A stretch of 64,000 bases of DNA, taken from positions 30,448,720 through 30,512,719 of the forward strand of contig OX578286.1 in NCBI GenBank assembly GCA_951217055.1, in the 5' to 3' direction. The notes below the pieces were generated by a model. It saw only the letters and a list, made by a program, of their open reading frames with translations, did no database searches and was not told where the DNA came from. The translations under genes and the position numbers were made by a program. This DNA comes from Gerris lacustris. Its lineage: Eukaryota; Arthropoda; Insecta; Hemiptera; Gerridae. Every line of letters starts with the position of its first letter. The stretch's first letter is position 1. This document shows positions 11,786-24,279 of the stretch, piece after piece.

Positions 11786-11789
<4 letters not shown>

Positions 11790-11885
11790 GTGTTGCAGAA
11801 AGTCTTTGCTGCACATGAGCTAATGCGTAAACATTTCTCTCGATCGCAGTCGAAGTCCCACTTCGCGCACAACTAGTATACAAAT

Positions 11886-11888
11886 AAT

Positions 11889-11928
<40 letters not shown>

Positions 11929-12400
11929 ATTTTATTTATTTTTTTTTTTTTGTTCTAGGTATGCAAAGCAGTTTTTTGATTTGGAAATCACGTAAGATTT
12001 AAAATAAATATTAAGTAAAATTATAAATGAATAAATATATAATTGATTTCTCGTAACTATACAAAGAATAATTTCTCCAGCTTCAATAAGGGGTAATATG
12101 AAAGTTTATATTTCAAAAACATATTTTTAATTAATATATTTTTTTTTAAACTTGTCAGATGTCTTACTAATTCCGATATCTAAAATTTCCAAAAAAATTT
12201 ATTAGATTTCACATTTATCAAATTTCAAAGTGGCAGCCATTTTAAAAGTCAAATTCCATGAAAACCATTATGTATAAGAATAAAATGTGCCTAGTAAAAA
12301 AGTTGTAGAACTTTTTAATGCAAATCTTACGATACATTTGTTTATTTTAATATATTTGTGGTGTACAATTCTTAAAGTTTCTTTTTAAAAAAAATCATCT
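11886..12400. other. AT-rich non-coding DNA
   Basis: Short TA and T tracts at 11893-11951, then sequence without recognisable features. Confidence 0.5.
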
Positions 12401-12404
12401 TAAT

Positions 12405-12980
12405 TGTCCAGGAGATAGCGAGCAAAAATATGTCTAACTAACATAAAGCTAGAATTTGTTACATAAGTAAATCTTTTAGCGCCTTTTAAGAATATGTGTT
12501 CGGCTAAGTTCGTCTGCGGGACATAGCTTGGCAATACGCACTTGAAAAAAAATAAACCTGTAGAGATCGGCCATGTCCTGCCAATTACGGTTGTAGATGC
12601 AATGTGATTTTCATGATCCTGAGTTCGAAAATTAAGTTGATGTTACTTTGTCACTTGATGGGTTAGTTATTCAAATATTACTTTAAATCAAAGTAGTCCC
12701 CTATAAAGGGACAAACTAACATCAACTTGATTTTGGGTCTGATAACTAATTTTGTTCTCCAGGATTATAAAAACCACATTATCCACCAAAAAGGGCGGGA
12801 CATAGCCACTCTCCACCAGTTTTTTTTTTATTTTCAAATGACTATTGCCAAGCTATGTCCCGCAGACGAACTTAGCCGACCATATATTCTTAAAAGCCAC
12901 TAAAAGATTAACTTGTACACAAAATTCTAGCTTGATGTTAGTCAGACACATTTTTGCACTCTATCTCCTGGACTATTACT
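12405..12980. mobile_element. R3 foldback element
   Basis: The ends are long inverted repeats: CCAGGAGATAG near 12410 mirrors CTATCTCCTGG near 12961, and TTCGTCTGCGGGACATAGCT mirrors AGCTATGTCCCGCAGACGAA. Arms pair over more than 150 bp, and the centre (TTAGTTT-GTCAC against GACAAACTAA) also pairs, so almost the whole element is palindromic. No transposase. Copies at 28505 and, half-length, 50378. Confidence 0.8.
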
Positions 12981-13087
12981 ATTTACATTCCATTTTAAGT
13001 TTCATTCATTATCATCTTTAATTTTATATATATCTATATATATCAAATGAGGATATCCCTACCGTCGATACTTGCTTGATCTGGAGA

Positions 13088-13125
13088 TCACTGGACCGGT
13101 TTCAGCTAAACGCCATCATCAGCAG
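13088..13125 (-). ncRNA. Hammerhead-ribozyme-like motif (element B, left)
   Basis: Minus strand: CTG, CTGATGA (13122-13116), T, GGC-GTTTA-GCT stem-loop, GAAA, CCGGTC, CAG. Stem I is CTG/CAG, stem II is GGC/GCT, and stem III would be the palindrome ACCGGT with cleavage after GTC. All core bases are present apart from one extra T before stem II. Activity is untested. Confidence 0.5.
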
Positions 13126-13175
13126 AGTTGAAGACTCACGTAGCACTCATCGAGTCTACATGAGAGAATGAAGTT

Positions 13176-13212
13176 CAACTGATGATGGCGTTTAGCCGAA
13201 ACCGCGATCCAG
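13176..13212 (+). ncRNA. Hammerhead-like motif (element B, right)
   Basis: CTGATGA at 13179-13185, GGC-GTTTA-GCC stem-loop and GAAAC at 13198-13202. The expected GGTC reads GCGATC, which disrupts stem III and the cleavage triplet. Confidence 0.4.
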
Positions 13213-13232
13213 TGATCTCCAGATCAAGCAAG

Positions 13233-13233
<1 letters not shown>

Positions 13234-13322
<89 letters not shown>
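13234..13322. repeat. (TA)n microsatellite
   Basis: About 40 TA units with one interruption. Confidence 0.95.
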
Positions 13323-13846
13323 GAGAAAGTTTTGGACCGATTTCTTTCTCTATACTTTTGAATAAAGCCATAATATGACTATACTCATTCCAAAAGAGAG
13401 ATTGAAATAGGTCGGGATGTGTGGACCATGAAGGATGAATATAATATAATTTTGTGACTTCTCATTCTCACAATATTAATTGATCTATGAAGATGTAACG
13501 CTGAGATACTAGTTAGTCGAGTGCAAGGTTAGAAGGGTCGGAATGAAAGATGAATTTTAAAGTTATTCTGACAGGTTAGAAATCCTCGTGTTCTCAGATT
13601 ACCTCTTATAGGTTTACCACCCACTGAACTCAGAACTAAGAACGTTCTAAAGATAACTGTACGGTGTTATAGTACAAGCTGAACTAGTCATGGGAAGATT
13701 CTATGAGTATGGGATTACTAGGAGTTCGATGGAACGTGACGAAGGTTCACAAGGGTAGAAATATGTCACCCATGAAGAATTTATTCTAGACCTTCACTAG
13801 TTTTTGGTTTCTTCATTAGCTACCATAACAGTAGGTAAAAATAACA
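13323..13846. other. Non-coding spacer
   Basis: No gene or repeat boundary recognised. Confidence 0.5.
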
Positions 13847-13854
13847 GTCTAGAT

Positions 13855-14099
13855 CAGGGGGTCGGCAACCTACTAGTATTTACCCATAAGGACTCACAGC
13901 GCACATGCCGGGTGGATGATGAGCAAAATAAAAGGTCGACACTTTCAAAAACTTAATACCTTATTGTACTTACTATATGTATATGATTATATTACATTTA
14001 CATAGGTTTACCTTAGGAGGGTACTTTTCGTGCCAAAAAGGCAATTTGGGGCATATTGGAGGGCCTGTTAAAGTCCAGGCGCCGGGTTGCCGATCCCTG
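13855..14099. mobile_element. hAT-type MITE, 245 bp
   Basis: Ends CAGGGGGTCGGCAACC and GGTTGCCGATCCCTG are inverted repeats starting CAG, as usual for hAT elements. The flanks GTCTAGAT (13847-13854) and GTCTAGCT (14100-14107) form an 8-bp duplication with one mismatch. Too short for a transposase. Confidence 0.8.
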
Positions 14100-14107
14100 G
14101 TCTAGCT

Positions 14108-14814
14108 ATGGGTGCGACAAGGCCTTATTACTATTAAGTGTTTGGGCATAGAAATCTAGGGTTAAAAAAATTAGGGCTTATATCTATTTTTTAAATTATC
14201 TACCAAAACACAGAAAAGAAGATTAATTTGTATAATTACAGAAAGATATTCTTATTTTACAATCAGCGAGTAAAAATGGAGGAATGTATGATGACCATGG
14301 AGTGTGATTCCAATATTGGAACTGAATTGGAACGAGTCCAATGTCTAAGGTTGTTCAAAATATCCCTTGCCGTGAGAGATCTGACATTTAATGTTCCAAC
14401 ATCTAGACAGGAAACTAGTTTTAACAGATGAGACGTTTTCCCCACTTTATAAGTTGGAAATTCTTCAATAGGCGGTAAACTCATCTAAGTATAGTCAAAG
14501 GGAGATGGTTGGATGTTGGATAATGAGACAATTCCATAGGAATGTTTTTTTCTGCAATAGTCCCTATTTTTTATTACTGTGCAAAGTGCATTAAGCAATA
14601 TCTAATCGTGCATAATGTTGGCAGCAAACATTCTGTTAAAACTGTGCGATCCAACGTTTAAATCGTTTTACGTTGTTAAGGAGCAACTGTAGCGGTAATT
14701 GCTCGGCGATCAACTGCACTAAACTTACGATCTTACCATGGTGAAGTTTGAAATGGGTATGACAAGGAACTAGATGTAGCAACTTAAACTAAAAGCTATT
14801 ACCAGAATATAATT
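14108..14814. other. Non-coding spacer
   Basis: Short overlapping ORFs occur on both strands near 14228-14484 without recognisable motifs; I do not regard them as genes. Confidence 0.45.
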
Positions 14815-16200
14815 GCTAAAAGCTTCCGAGCTTACCGAAGGTAATGAGAGCTATGTGATTATTCTGAAGAACGAAAATATGTTATGTCCACAATTTCTAA
14901 AATTCCAAGACAGAAATCCGTTTCAGACATCAGGGAACATTTTTTGTTCCATGTCTGTGGACTCGGCCTGTCGCTCAATTTTTGCGAACCAACATATCTT
15001 AAAAACTGCACGTCCGATTTTAATGCAATTTGTATGCTAGGACAAAATTAGCTGATTGTTGGACCCATATATGTTTCAACCTTCTGCGCTCATTTGTTTC
15101 TCTTGCATATGCGCACAAACATACATTTATTTACACCTATAGCTTCAAAAATACTTATCTGATTTGTACGGAACTTACATGGTTTATCGAAAGTAAGCAG
15201 ATAGCTCCAGATTAATTTGAACCGTCTGCGCTTTTTAACTTTTGCTAAATTGATGCTTTAATTCATGTAATAAATTAAAACAATTTTGACATTAAAAAAA
15301 CGAGGGAAACAATTTATTAAATTAGACAACAATGGCTTGTAAAAGCATAAAACTAATAAAGCACATGGTAGGATGCGAGGAAGCTATGTGCCACACCAAT
15401 TGGCAGTCTATTTTGCTATAGAAACAAAAAGTGAATTTACTGAATAAGTTCATGATAGCACCCTAGTATGAAGATAAAGCAAATGCAAATGTGTAGATTG
15501 AATAAGTTCATGATATTTAAGTAGTTAAAGTAACTCTAAGTAACTTACTCTATTTTAAGTAGTTAAAAGGGCCTACTCTAGTACAGAAACAAACAACACT
15601 TACGCAATTGGTCTGGGGTGAATAAGTTCATGATATTTAAGTAGTTAAAGTAACTCTAAGTAGCTTACTCTATTTTAAGTAGTTAAAAGTGCCTATTCCA
15701 GAACAGAAACAAACAACACTTAAGCAATTGGTCTGGGGTGAATAAGTTCATGATATATTTAAGTAGTTAAAGTAACTCTAAGAAACTTACTCTATTTTAA
15801 GTAGTGAAAAGTGCCTATTCCAGAAGAGAAGCAAACAACACTTAAGCAATTGGTCTGGGGTGAATAAGTTCATGATATTTAAGTAGTTAAAGTAACTAAG
15901 AAACTTACTCTATTTTAAGTAGTGAAAAGTGCCTATTCCAGAACAGAAACAAACAATACTTAAGCAATTGGTCTGGGGTGAATAAGTTCATGATATTTAA
16001 GTAGTTTAAGTAACTAAGAAACTTACTCTATTTTAAGTAGTGAAAAGTGCCTATTCCAGAACAGAAACAAACAACACTTAAGCAATTGGTCTGGGGTGAA
16101 TAAGTTCATGATAACTAACCACGTAAATATGGGCCCATAGATTCGTGTAAAAAATCAAAACAATTTAACAAATTAAAAAACGGGGAAACAATTCGCCAAT
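14815..16200 (+). repeat. R1 copy with ~120-bp minisatellite
   Basis: A near full-length R1 (14815-15415) is joined to a tandem array (about 15430-16110). CTGGGGTGAATAAG recurs at 15613, 15733, 15855, 15973 and 16091, so the spacing is 118-122 bp. The tail ACCACGTAAATATGGGCCCA and a CGGGGAAACAATT block follow. Same architecture as 4690-5650 but with more units. Confidence 0.85.
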
Positions 16201-18229
16201 CAGCCCTGTTCGACGAACATCACATTTTAGGACATACAGAATAATTATATTGTGTCATTTATATTTATGGCCTTAATAATTCAAAAGGATGTATATAAAT
16301 GCACTAATGAATAAACGCAATATAGAATCAAGTAAATGCTGTGAAATGTATTAAGCTAAATACACTTTTAAATATCCGTTTGTATAAAATGCACTAAACC
16401 ATTTTAAAAAACACAAATTGTCAAGGCTATCTGTTAAAAAAACGTAGGAATGCTGTTTTTTTTCACGTATGCATTTAAACCCAGCTATAATTCCCTCAAT
16501 TAAAATTAATAAGGCTTCATGTCACATCCGACTCAGGCGAACAGTCTGCAAAATGGAATAATAGCAGTAAACTCTAGTTCATATGCAAATACATTTAGAA
16601 GCGGCACATTTTAACGTCGTTGTTTTGGGTCATTCGCATAAACGGGATAATACGTTTTTGGTTAGTTTATTCTGACGCTTTAATCTTGTTATTATTTTTT
16701 TTAATGAAATTAATTGTTCAAAATTCATGTTATAACATTGGATAAATTTCGTCCATTTAGGAATGCAAATACCAAGTATCTATTATTATAATAGACAAAT
16801 ATAATTATAATACATTTGTATTTTACATCATTAAATACATAAATATATCATTTAAAGTAATAAATAGTGTTTAAAAATCTTTCCGATACTGATCTAAATT
16901 TTCTCATTCACAAGTACATAATTTATTTCCTCTACTGTTTACCATTTGTCAGATGTTTAGTGTTATCGTGGTGGTTACATTTAACTTTTGTTACATATTA
17001 CTAAAATTTAAAATAAAAATAATACCTCCCAGGCGGATTATTGAAACCGATCTCTCACCTTTTAAAATTATCGCGATTCTCACAAGAATTAAATATTTCC
17101 CAATAAAATTTTGGTTTCATTCGTACTGAAATGGTCAGCTAAAATAGAACCATTTTAATCTACTTGCGGCAGCAAAGTGAGATTGAACTGATTTTGATCA
17201 GGGAAATGTAATTTTATTGTCTAGACTTTTATTTAAAAAAAAAAAATTAAATATATATTATACATATATGTATATGTATAATATATATTTCATATATTCA
17301 TTTCCTGCTTAAATCACCTCCCCCGGCTTCGCCTCAGCAGTTAATTTTTATAGTCTGTCCTCAGTCCTCACCTTTAGCTCGGAGGCTAACTTGATCACTC
17401 GCCAGTATAATTCCATTTTGCTGCCCAGTTACATAAAGTACTATTGATACATTTTTTCGTAAATTTTTGTCCTTCTATTTTTAATTATTTTCACAGATGT
17501 ATTAAATTTCATTTCATTGGAACTAATTTAATAAATTAATACGGTAATAATGTTATCCGACCACAGCTGTATCTGGCAAGATAATTATAAAGTAATAAAA
17601 TCACTGAGTAGGAGTTATTCCCCATGAATTATATGTAATTCACACAAGCTAAACGAGGTGATTAAAATTCCATCATATTTCTGTCTTTTTATATTATCTT
17701 TTCAAGGTTCTTTATTCTAAATATTGTTTTATTCGACTCTTTTATCACTTAATATAGCATTCTCTTATTCATTCCTTTATCGGATTCTTATACTTCACTC
17801 TTTCTTAGTCATATTATAATCATTTCTACTAAAAATTTAACTTATTATCATATTAATGTTTACTTATTTTTTATTTAATCAAAATCTTCTACTTCATTCA
17901 ATCACTTTCACCTTGTTTAATATTATTTATTTGATTATTTATCTGTTTTACTTTTATTTACTTAAACATACTTTAATTGTCATAAATTATAAATAGAAAT
18001 TTTCTATTTATTCTTTTTTTTTGTCTACTTTATTGTCTTCTATTTGGCTCACGTATACTTCCCTGATATTATATATATTTACTCCTAATTCTCTCGTTCT
18101 CTGCTTACATGTTACTATGTAATAACATGTGTATTTATGTATTTCTGAGCATTACCAGTGACCGTCAAAGAATGAAATATAGATATTTGATACATTTTTT
18201 TATCTACATATTCCAGTTTTCTTTCATTC
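16201..18229. other. AT-rich non-coding DNA
   Basis: Two kilobases without ORFs or RNA genes. An inverted ATATATTATACATATATGTA-like stretch lies near 17250-17290, and T/C-rich sequence begins after 17650. Confidence 0.5.
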
Positions 18230-19640
18230 CTGCTTATTCTTCTCACATAGTTCCTCTTTAATCTTTTCACTTAGTTCCTTTGGGTTATTTTTACTTTGCA
18301 ACTATTACTTACTTAATCTTTATTTATCTCACTTATTTGCTGTTAATTCTTTTCACTTAGATCCGATTTATTCTTCTCACTTAGCTGCTATTTATTCTTT
18401 TCACTTAGTTCCTATTAATTCCTCTCACTTAGTTCTTCCTTATTCTTCTCACTTGGTTCCAATTTAGGACCTTCACTTGGTTCCAATTTTGGATCTTCAC
18501 TTGGTTCCAATTTAGGATCTTCACTTGGTTCCAATTTAGGATCTTCACTTGGTTCCAATTTAAGACCTTCACTTGGTTCCAATTTTGGATCTTCACTTGG
18601 TTCCAATTTAGGATCTTCACTTGGTTCCAATTTAGGACCTTCACTTGGTTCCAATTTAGGATCTTCACTTGGTTCCAATTTAGGACCTTCACTTGGTTCC
18701 AATTTAGGATCTTCACTTGGTTCCAATTTAGGATCTTCACTTGGTTCCAATTTAGGATCTTCACTTGGTTCCAATTTAGGACCTTCACTTGGTTCCAATT
18801 TAGGACCTTCACTTGGTTCCAATTTAGGACCTTCACTTGGTTCCAATTTAGGATCTTCACTTGGTTCCAATTTAGGACCTTCACTTGGTTCCAATTTAGG
18901 ATCTTCACTTGGTTCCAATTTTGGATCTTCACTTGGTTCCAATTTAGGATCTTCACTTGGTTCCAATTTAGGACCTTCACTTGGTTCCAATTTTGGTCCT
19001 TCACTTGGTTCCAATTTAGGACCTTCACTTTGTTCCAATTTAGGACCTTCACTTGGTTCCAATTTAGGACCTTCACTTGGTTCCAATTTAGGACCTTCAC
19101 TTGGTTCCAATTTAGGACCTTCACTTGGTTCCAATTTAGGACCTTCACTTGGTTCCAATTTATTCATCTCACTTAGTTCCTATTAACTATTCTGAGTTAG
19201 TTTCTAATTATTCTCCTCCCTTCCTACTCTTCTCAGTTAGTTACTATTAATTCTTATCACTCAGTTCCTATTTTTCCATGTCACTTCCTATTTTTATCAC
19301 TTTGTTTCTATTTATTCTTTTAACTTGGTTTCTATTTATGTTCCTCACTTAGTTCCTATTTATGTTCCTCACTTAGTTCCTATTTATTCTTCTCACTTAG
19401 TTCCTATTTATTCCGCTCAAATAGTTCCTATTTATTTGTCTTACTTAGTTTCTATTTATTCTTCTGATTTAGTTCCTATTTATTCGGTCACTTTGTTCCA
19501 ATTTATTAGTTCCTACTTATTCATTATCATATAGTGCCTATTTATTCCTCTCACTTAGTTCCTATTTATTCTTCTCACTCAGTTCCTATTTATTTGTCCT
19601 CCTTAGTTCCTATTTATTCTACTCCGTTAGTTCTTCTTTA
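18230..19640. repeat. 24-bp satellite with homogeneous core
   Basis: The core (about 18430-19165) is some 30 units of CTTCACTTGGTTCCAATTTA plus GGAC or GGAT. Flanks (18230-18430 and 19165-19640) are diverged copies of the same ~24-bp unit (CTCACTTAGTTCCTATTTAT). Because 24 is a multiple of three, the minus strand stays open in two frames; one spells KLEPSEGP or KLEPSEDP about 30 times over 250 codons (18415-19167). The flanking units contain stops, and no splice sites or promoter were seen, so I call it non-coding satellite. Core units follow a partial 8-unit (192-bp) higher-order order of G and D variants. Confidence 0.85.
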
Positions 19641-20820
19641 CACAGTACTATTGATACTTTAACCTAATCTCTTCTGCTTCCCACACAAAATTCCATCTCT
19701 TTCAGTAATCATCTTCTTTCACTAATCCCCTCCCTCTCCTACTAGTTCTATCTTACCCTCGCACTTTACATAACTCCATCGCACATAAACACTAGATAAT
19801 TCTCTATACTAGATTCTATCTACGCTATCTCGTTCACACTACCATTTCATCCCCACTCCTCGCTACTCCTACCTCTATCTCTCACACGCTGTCTCATAAC
19901 CCACCGACATTTCTCCCCTCCCATTCGACTTCTAATTTAATTTCAGTCCTCGAGTCATATTTTTATATTTTTTTTTTTCAGTATCGTTCGCGTCTCCGAG
20001 CAAATACCTTCTACAGGGAAATGAATAATCGTTTTTTTAAAAAATCAGTTATTTCTTTTCGAGTTAATGTTTTTGTTTAAATTAACCTCGCGTCGGATTC
20101 TTTTAGTTTTCATTTAATTAAGTGTTATTCAAATTATGTATACATATTTTAAATATTAATTTTAATTAAATATTATTGCTTAATCTCTATAATTAACTTT
20201 TATATTTTTTTTTTTTTACATTTATTTAATTTATATTCTTCATTTATTTTATTTTATTAAGTTATTTATTTATCAAACTTTTATTTATATTCTTTATTAA
20301 TTTATTAGTACTTTTGATTGCATTTATTTAATTATTTTATCCTACTTATTAGTACAACAATTAAATATATTTATTTAAAAGTGATTCTAATATTATTATT
20401 ATTATTATTAATTTTATCTTTATATAGATTGATAATTGCAACATTTTTACACGTATCAATATTATCACGTTTTATTTATGAAAACAATAATAATCTAATA
20501 AAAATGATATAATTGTTTAGTAAATATTTAAAGATATTAACATTTAATTACAAACAAAATATTATAATTTTTAAATACCTAATCTTATTAAAATTAAATA
20601 AATTATTAACATAGTACTATTACATTTTACGTATGCAGCAATATTATTCTTAAAATAACGTATATATTAAATATCTATATCAAACATAATATTATATTTT
20701 TTTTTTAAATCTTATTCTAATTAAATTTAATTGATTTTTAAACATAACTTTATTAAGCTTCATTAAATGAAACAATTATTAAACTAAAAATTACTTTAAA
20801 AGTAAATATATAAGTATTTT
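19641..20820. other. AT-rich non-coding DNA
   Basis: A C/T-rich stretch (19650-19930) followed by very AT-rich sequence. No gene seen. Confidence 0.5.
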
Positions 20821-21470
20821 TGCTTCCGAGATTACCAAAATTAACGAAAGAAAAAGTTATTCCTCGCACTGAGAATCGAAACGACAACTTTGTTTTATAA
20901 ATATTAACAAATACATCTTTAAACACTACGCATTTAATTTTCAATGAAATTTAGATGGTAGGTCATAATTGGTCCCATATAAATTTTAAACTTCTTCGCC
21001 CTTGATTTATCTTTGGTATTCGTACAAATTACTTTTTGTATTAATACCTATATTTGTAAAAGATACTCATCCTTGTCCTGTACTCATATGATTCCATTTA
21101 AATTTGTATGGTAGGTCATAATTAGACCATTATTGATCCCATATAAGTTTCAACCTTCTGTCCATATTCGTTTCTCTTCCACATGAGCACAAACATACAT
21201 TTATTTACACCTATATCATCAAAAAAAAATCTGATTTTTATGAAATTTGTATGGTTTTTCAAAACTAGCCCATAGATAGTCCCATATTAATTTTAAACCA
21301 GTTGGTCACATCGAATATTGAATAAAAGAAGTAGTGTGCCCCACCAGGGAATCAAAAAAGTTCCAAAAAACACACTTTCATTTCATGCCCAATATAAACA
21401 TTCGTCCAATAATATGCGAGGAAGCTATGTGCCACACTATTTGTCAGACTACATTTACATCCAACCTTTT
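20821..21470 (+). repeat. R1 dispersed repeat, diverged full-length copy
   Basis: It begins GCTTCCGAGATTACC and ends GCGAGGAAGCTATGTGCCAC. The middle is more diverged than in other copies, with a partial internal duplication of the GGTAGGTCATAATTAG block at 20955 and 21110. Confidence 0.75.
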
Positions 21471-22344
21471 TAATTTTTTTTTCTTTTAAACAAAATTACT
21501 ATATCAATAATAGAAACTTATTATCTAATTATTTTTCATGTATCAAACGTGCGCTTTAAATTATTTTATTGACGTTTATATAATAAAATAATTTAAAACA
21601 CAAAATGAACTAAACATTTTATTATAAAATAATAAAATTCGTTAATTAAACATTTCAATTGGAATAGAAGTGTAATTTGTTAAATTTTTTTTTTTTATTA
21701 TTGTTTTTATTTTTTTATTTATGTTTGTTCATTCTTAATTATTTTTTACTTATTAATATTTAAAAAAATATATATATATAATAATTGGTTTTTAGTGAAT
21801 AGTGAATTTAAAGTGAGTGCTTTATTTATTTTTGTGAGACTCCACTCTTTTTATAATGATAATTTAAATTGGATATATTAATCAAAGGTAATTTCAACTC
21901 ATTTGTTAATTATTATTTTAAGTGCTTTGTTAATATTTGCTCTTTTTTTATTTATTTTTTATTACATTAATTTATCTTTCTATATTATTATCTGTAATTA
22001 ATTTCTAATATAGAGGCACATTAAAAATGGATTTTATTTTTCTTGGAAAAATCGGGTATAAATGCTTATATAATATAGTATAATGCTTATATGTGGTATG
22101 CCAGTATAAAACAAGAACCGATAGGTTTCATAAAAAATAAACCGATTTATAACCCCTTTTTCTTGGGCTAAAAAGGGCAATATTGAGGGCTATTGCATAT
22201 TATTACGAAAAGTAAACCCTAAATCGAAATATAAGAAGTCCAAATCGGTAGAGCACAAACAAAAACAATTTTATTTTTGTTCCGTCCTAAAAGATTTAAC
22301 AGTGCGACCTGGGTGTAGCACTTTAAAATTAGTTACTATTTCAC
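21471..22344. other. AT-rich non-coding DNA
   Basis: No gene or repeat boundary recognised. Confidence 0.5.
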
Positions 22345-22935
22345 AGCCTAACACGGAAAAAGTATTTTTTGCCACTGAACCGGACTACAACCATATAAAT
22401 ACATCGAAAAATCCATAATTATAAAAAAAAAAAAAAAAAAAAAACGCATTTTGTAAAAAAAAAAAAAAAAAAATATTTTTTTTTCGAAATTTCCAAAAAG
22501 TAACATCTTTACTTTTGGTCAAAGAATGTTCAGGAATTTCCAGATTTTTTGCACTTCACATATGCGAGATAGGAGGGGGAGGGGGACACGTTTCACACCC
22601 GCTTCAAACTCGCCTACGCTCGCCCTATCAAAGTTATAACCAAAGAATTATATATTTTTGTAATCAGCTCGACGTACCCTTTCATATGATACCCCTCACG
22701 GTGTCGAACAAAAAATAAAAACTTTTTAATCCTTAAGTTTTTTCACCCTAATTTTTTTGAAAAATATTTTTTTAAGTCCCTATATTTTTAAAATATGTGG
22801 GTAGGGACAAAACATATACATGCCAAATTTCAAAGTGATCGGACGAAAGGTGTAGCCGTGAGAGCAGGAGACCGGACGGACGGACAAACACACGCAGGAA
22901 AATATAAGGGTCCCTGGTTTTGCCTACGGACCCTA
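22345..22935 (+). repeat. R4 dispersed repeat
   Basis: It contains CACTGAACCGGACTACAACC, two A-runs, a GGAGGGGGAGGGGG stretch, AATCAGCTCGACGTACCCTT and a (CGGA)n-like block ending GGTCCCTGGTTTTG. Other copies are at 27300-27720 and, reversed, 53405-53690. The 67-residue ORF inside is not shared between copies. Confidence 0.75.
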
Positions 22936-23139
22936 AAAAATTGATCACACTAAGAAATATTTTTCAATTCCCCATCTTGCATTAATCTAGCGGGCACTTT
23001 TTTAATATCTTCTGAATTGTTTGCACTAGAACTATAAAAGTTTGAAGTTAGTCTTTTTATGATATAAACAAGTGCACTCAAAGGGATATTTAATCAGTTA
23101 TTTATAATTAAGAAGTCGGACCTCCATACAAAGAAAGAA

Positions 23140-23435
23140 ATGAAATCGAGAAATGAATTTTAGCTCCAAATTTGGGGGCGCTACCCCACAAAACTTCTGA
23201 AATAACGTGGAAAAAAATAATTTTCTAGACTAAACTATTGGCCGATTTTGATGAAATTTGGCACACATATTCAGAAAAGAGAGGCCGGGTTCGATTCCCC
23301 GCCGAAGAGAAGTTATGTGCCTACAAAATTTGATAATAATAAATGGAAAACACTGGTCTAATAGGTCTAAGTAGTTATGAACTCGTATATGATAAAGATT
23401 ATCTGAGTTGTCTCTGCCTCGGACCTATTTTTTCT
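23140..23435 (-). repeat. R2 dispersed repeat, internally deleted reverse copy
   Basis: It contains GAGAAATGAATTTTAGCTCC, GGGTTCGATTCCCCGCCG (exact B box GGTTCGATTCC at about 23287) and the distal end GAGTTGTCTCTGCC. The segment between the first half and the B box is missing. Confidence 0.75.
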
Positions 23436-24279
23436 ATGAACATTGTTCGTTGTAGAGAAAGTATTTTCGTTCTATAAAAAACACTTTTATATAAAGAATT
23501 TGTGGGATATAAAAAAATTAGTTACATGGAGATTATCGTTCTACATAAGTTCGTTATAAGGAGATATCGAGAGGTCCGAAGTATTTGAAACGAAGTCCCG
23601 TCAATAACATATAATAATTATTATTTCTTCTTTGAAGTGTTTGAAATAAAATCATTGCATTTGCTATAATATGTTCTGAAGTGATATTGATATTTTATCA
23701 AAAAGGGGTTTTCTAGAATGCAAATCCCTTAGGGAGAAAATAAGGGCAAAGTAAAAACATGGGGCTAATCGAGACCAGACTGATCTTTTGAACTATGGAG
23801 TTAATACTATGGAAAGGGCTTCCCTTTAGAATGTAAGCCCCCGAATAATAAGATAAATCCAATTTCAACTAATGTATGCAATACACAATGTATTTTTAGG
23901 AATTAAGAATGCAGAAGTTAAAAACCTTTGCATTTCCTGAGAAGATATAGTGTTAAAAAATATTCCTTCAGTATTCGCAATTAATTACTTATGATATAAG
24001 GAATATAAATTATTATAACACATTCCGTAGCAAAGCACAGGTATCCTACTAGTTATTATATATATGAGAAAATCTAGAATGAGCTGTATCGGATAGATAT
24101 GTTTTCCCATTGTACTCCACTGTTGTCAGCACAAGTAATACTTGTTCGCGTCACACACAATACATAATATATTAATTAAATTTTAATCTCCATGATATTC
24201 CCTGAGTTACATTAAAACTTATTCTGTTCTGATAATAATTATATTCTTCTTATTTCCTTATTTATGTATCTAGTATATA
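23436..24279. other. Non-coding spacer
   Basis: No gene or repeat boundary recognised. Confidence 0.5.

Larger units (their letters stand above)
13070..13233. mobile_element. Inverted-repeat element B with hammerhead-like ends
   Basis: Arms 13070-13132 and about 13172-13233 are near-perfect complements (ACTTGCTTGATCTGGAGATC against GATCTCCAGATCAAGCAAGT), separated by ~40 nt. Each arm holds an outward-facing CTGATGA / stem / GAAACC motif. The sequence is unrelated to element A but the layout is the same. (TA)n tracts flank both sides. Confidence 0.65.

Noticed and set aside
11662..11883. ORFs with Ser-Leu and Ile-Tyr runs
   Set aside because: They translate the (GA)n(TA)n microsatellite.
14228..14484. 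Small genes on both strands
   Set aside because: Overlapping 67- and 73-residue frames without motifs, splice context or codon bias.
18415..19167. 250-residue KLEPSEGP repeat protein on the minus strand
   Set aside because: Two frames are open at once because the unit is 24 bp, the diverged flanking units contain stops, and there is no promoter, splice site or unique sequence.
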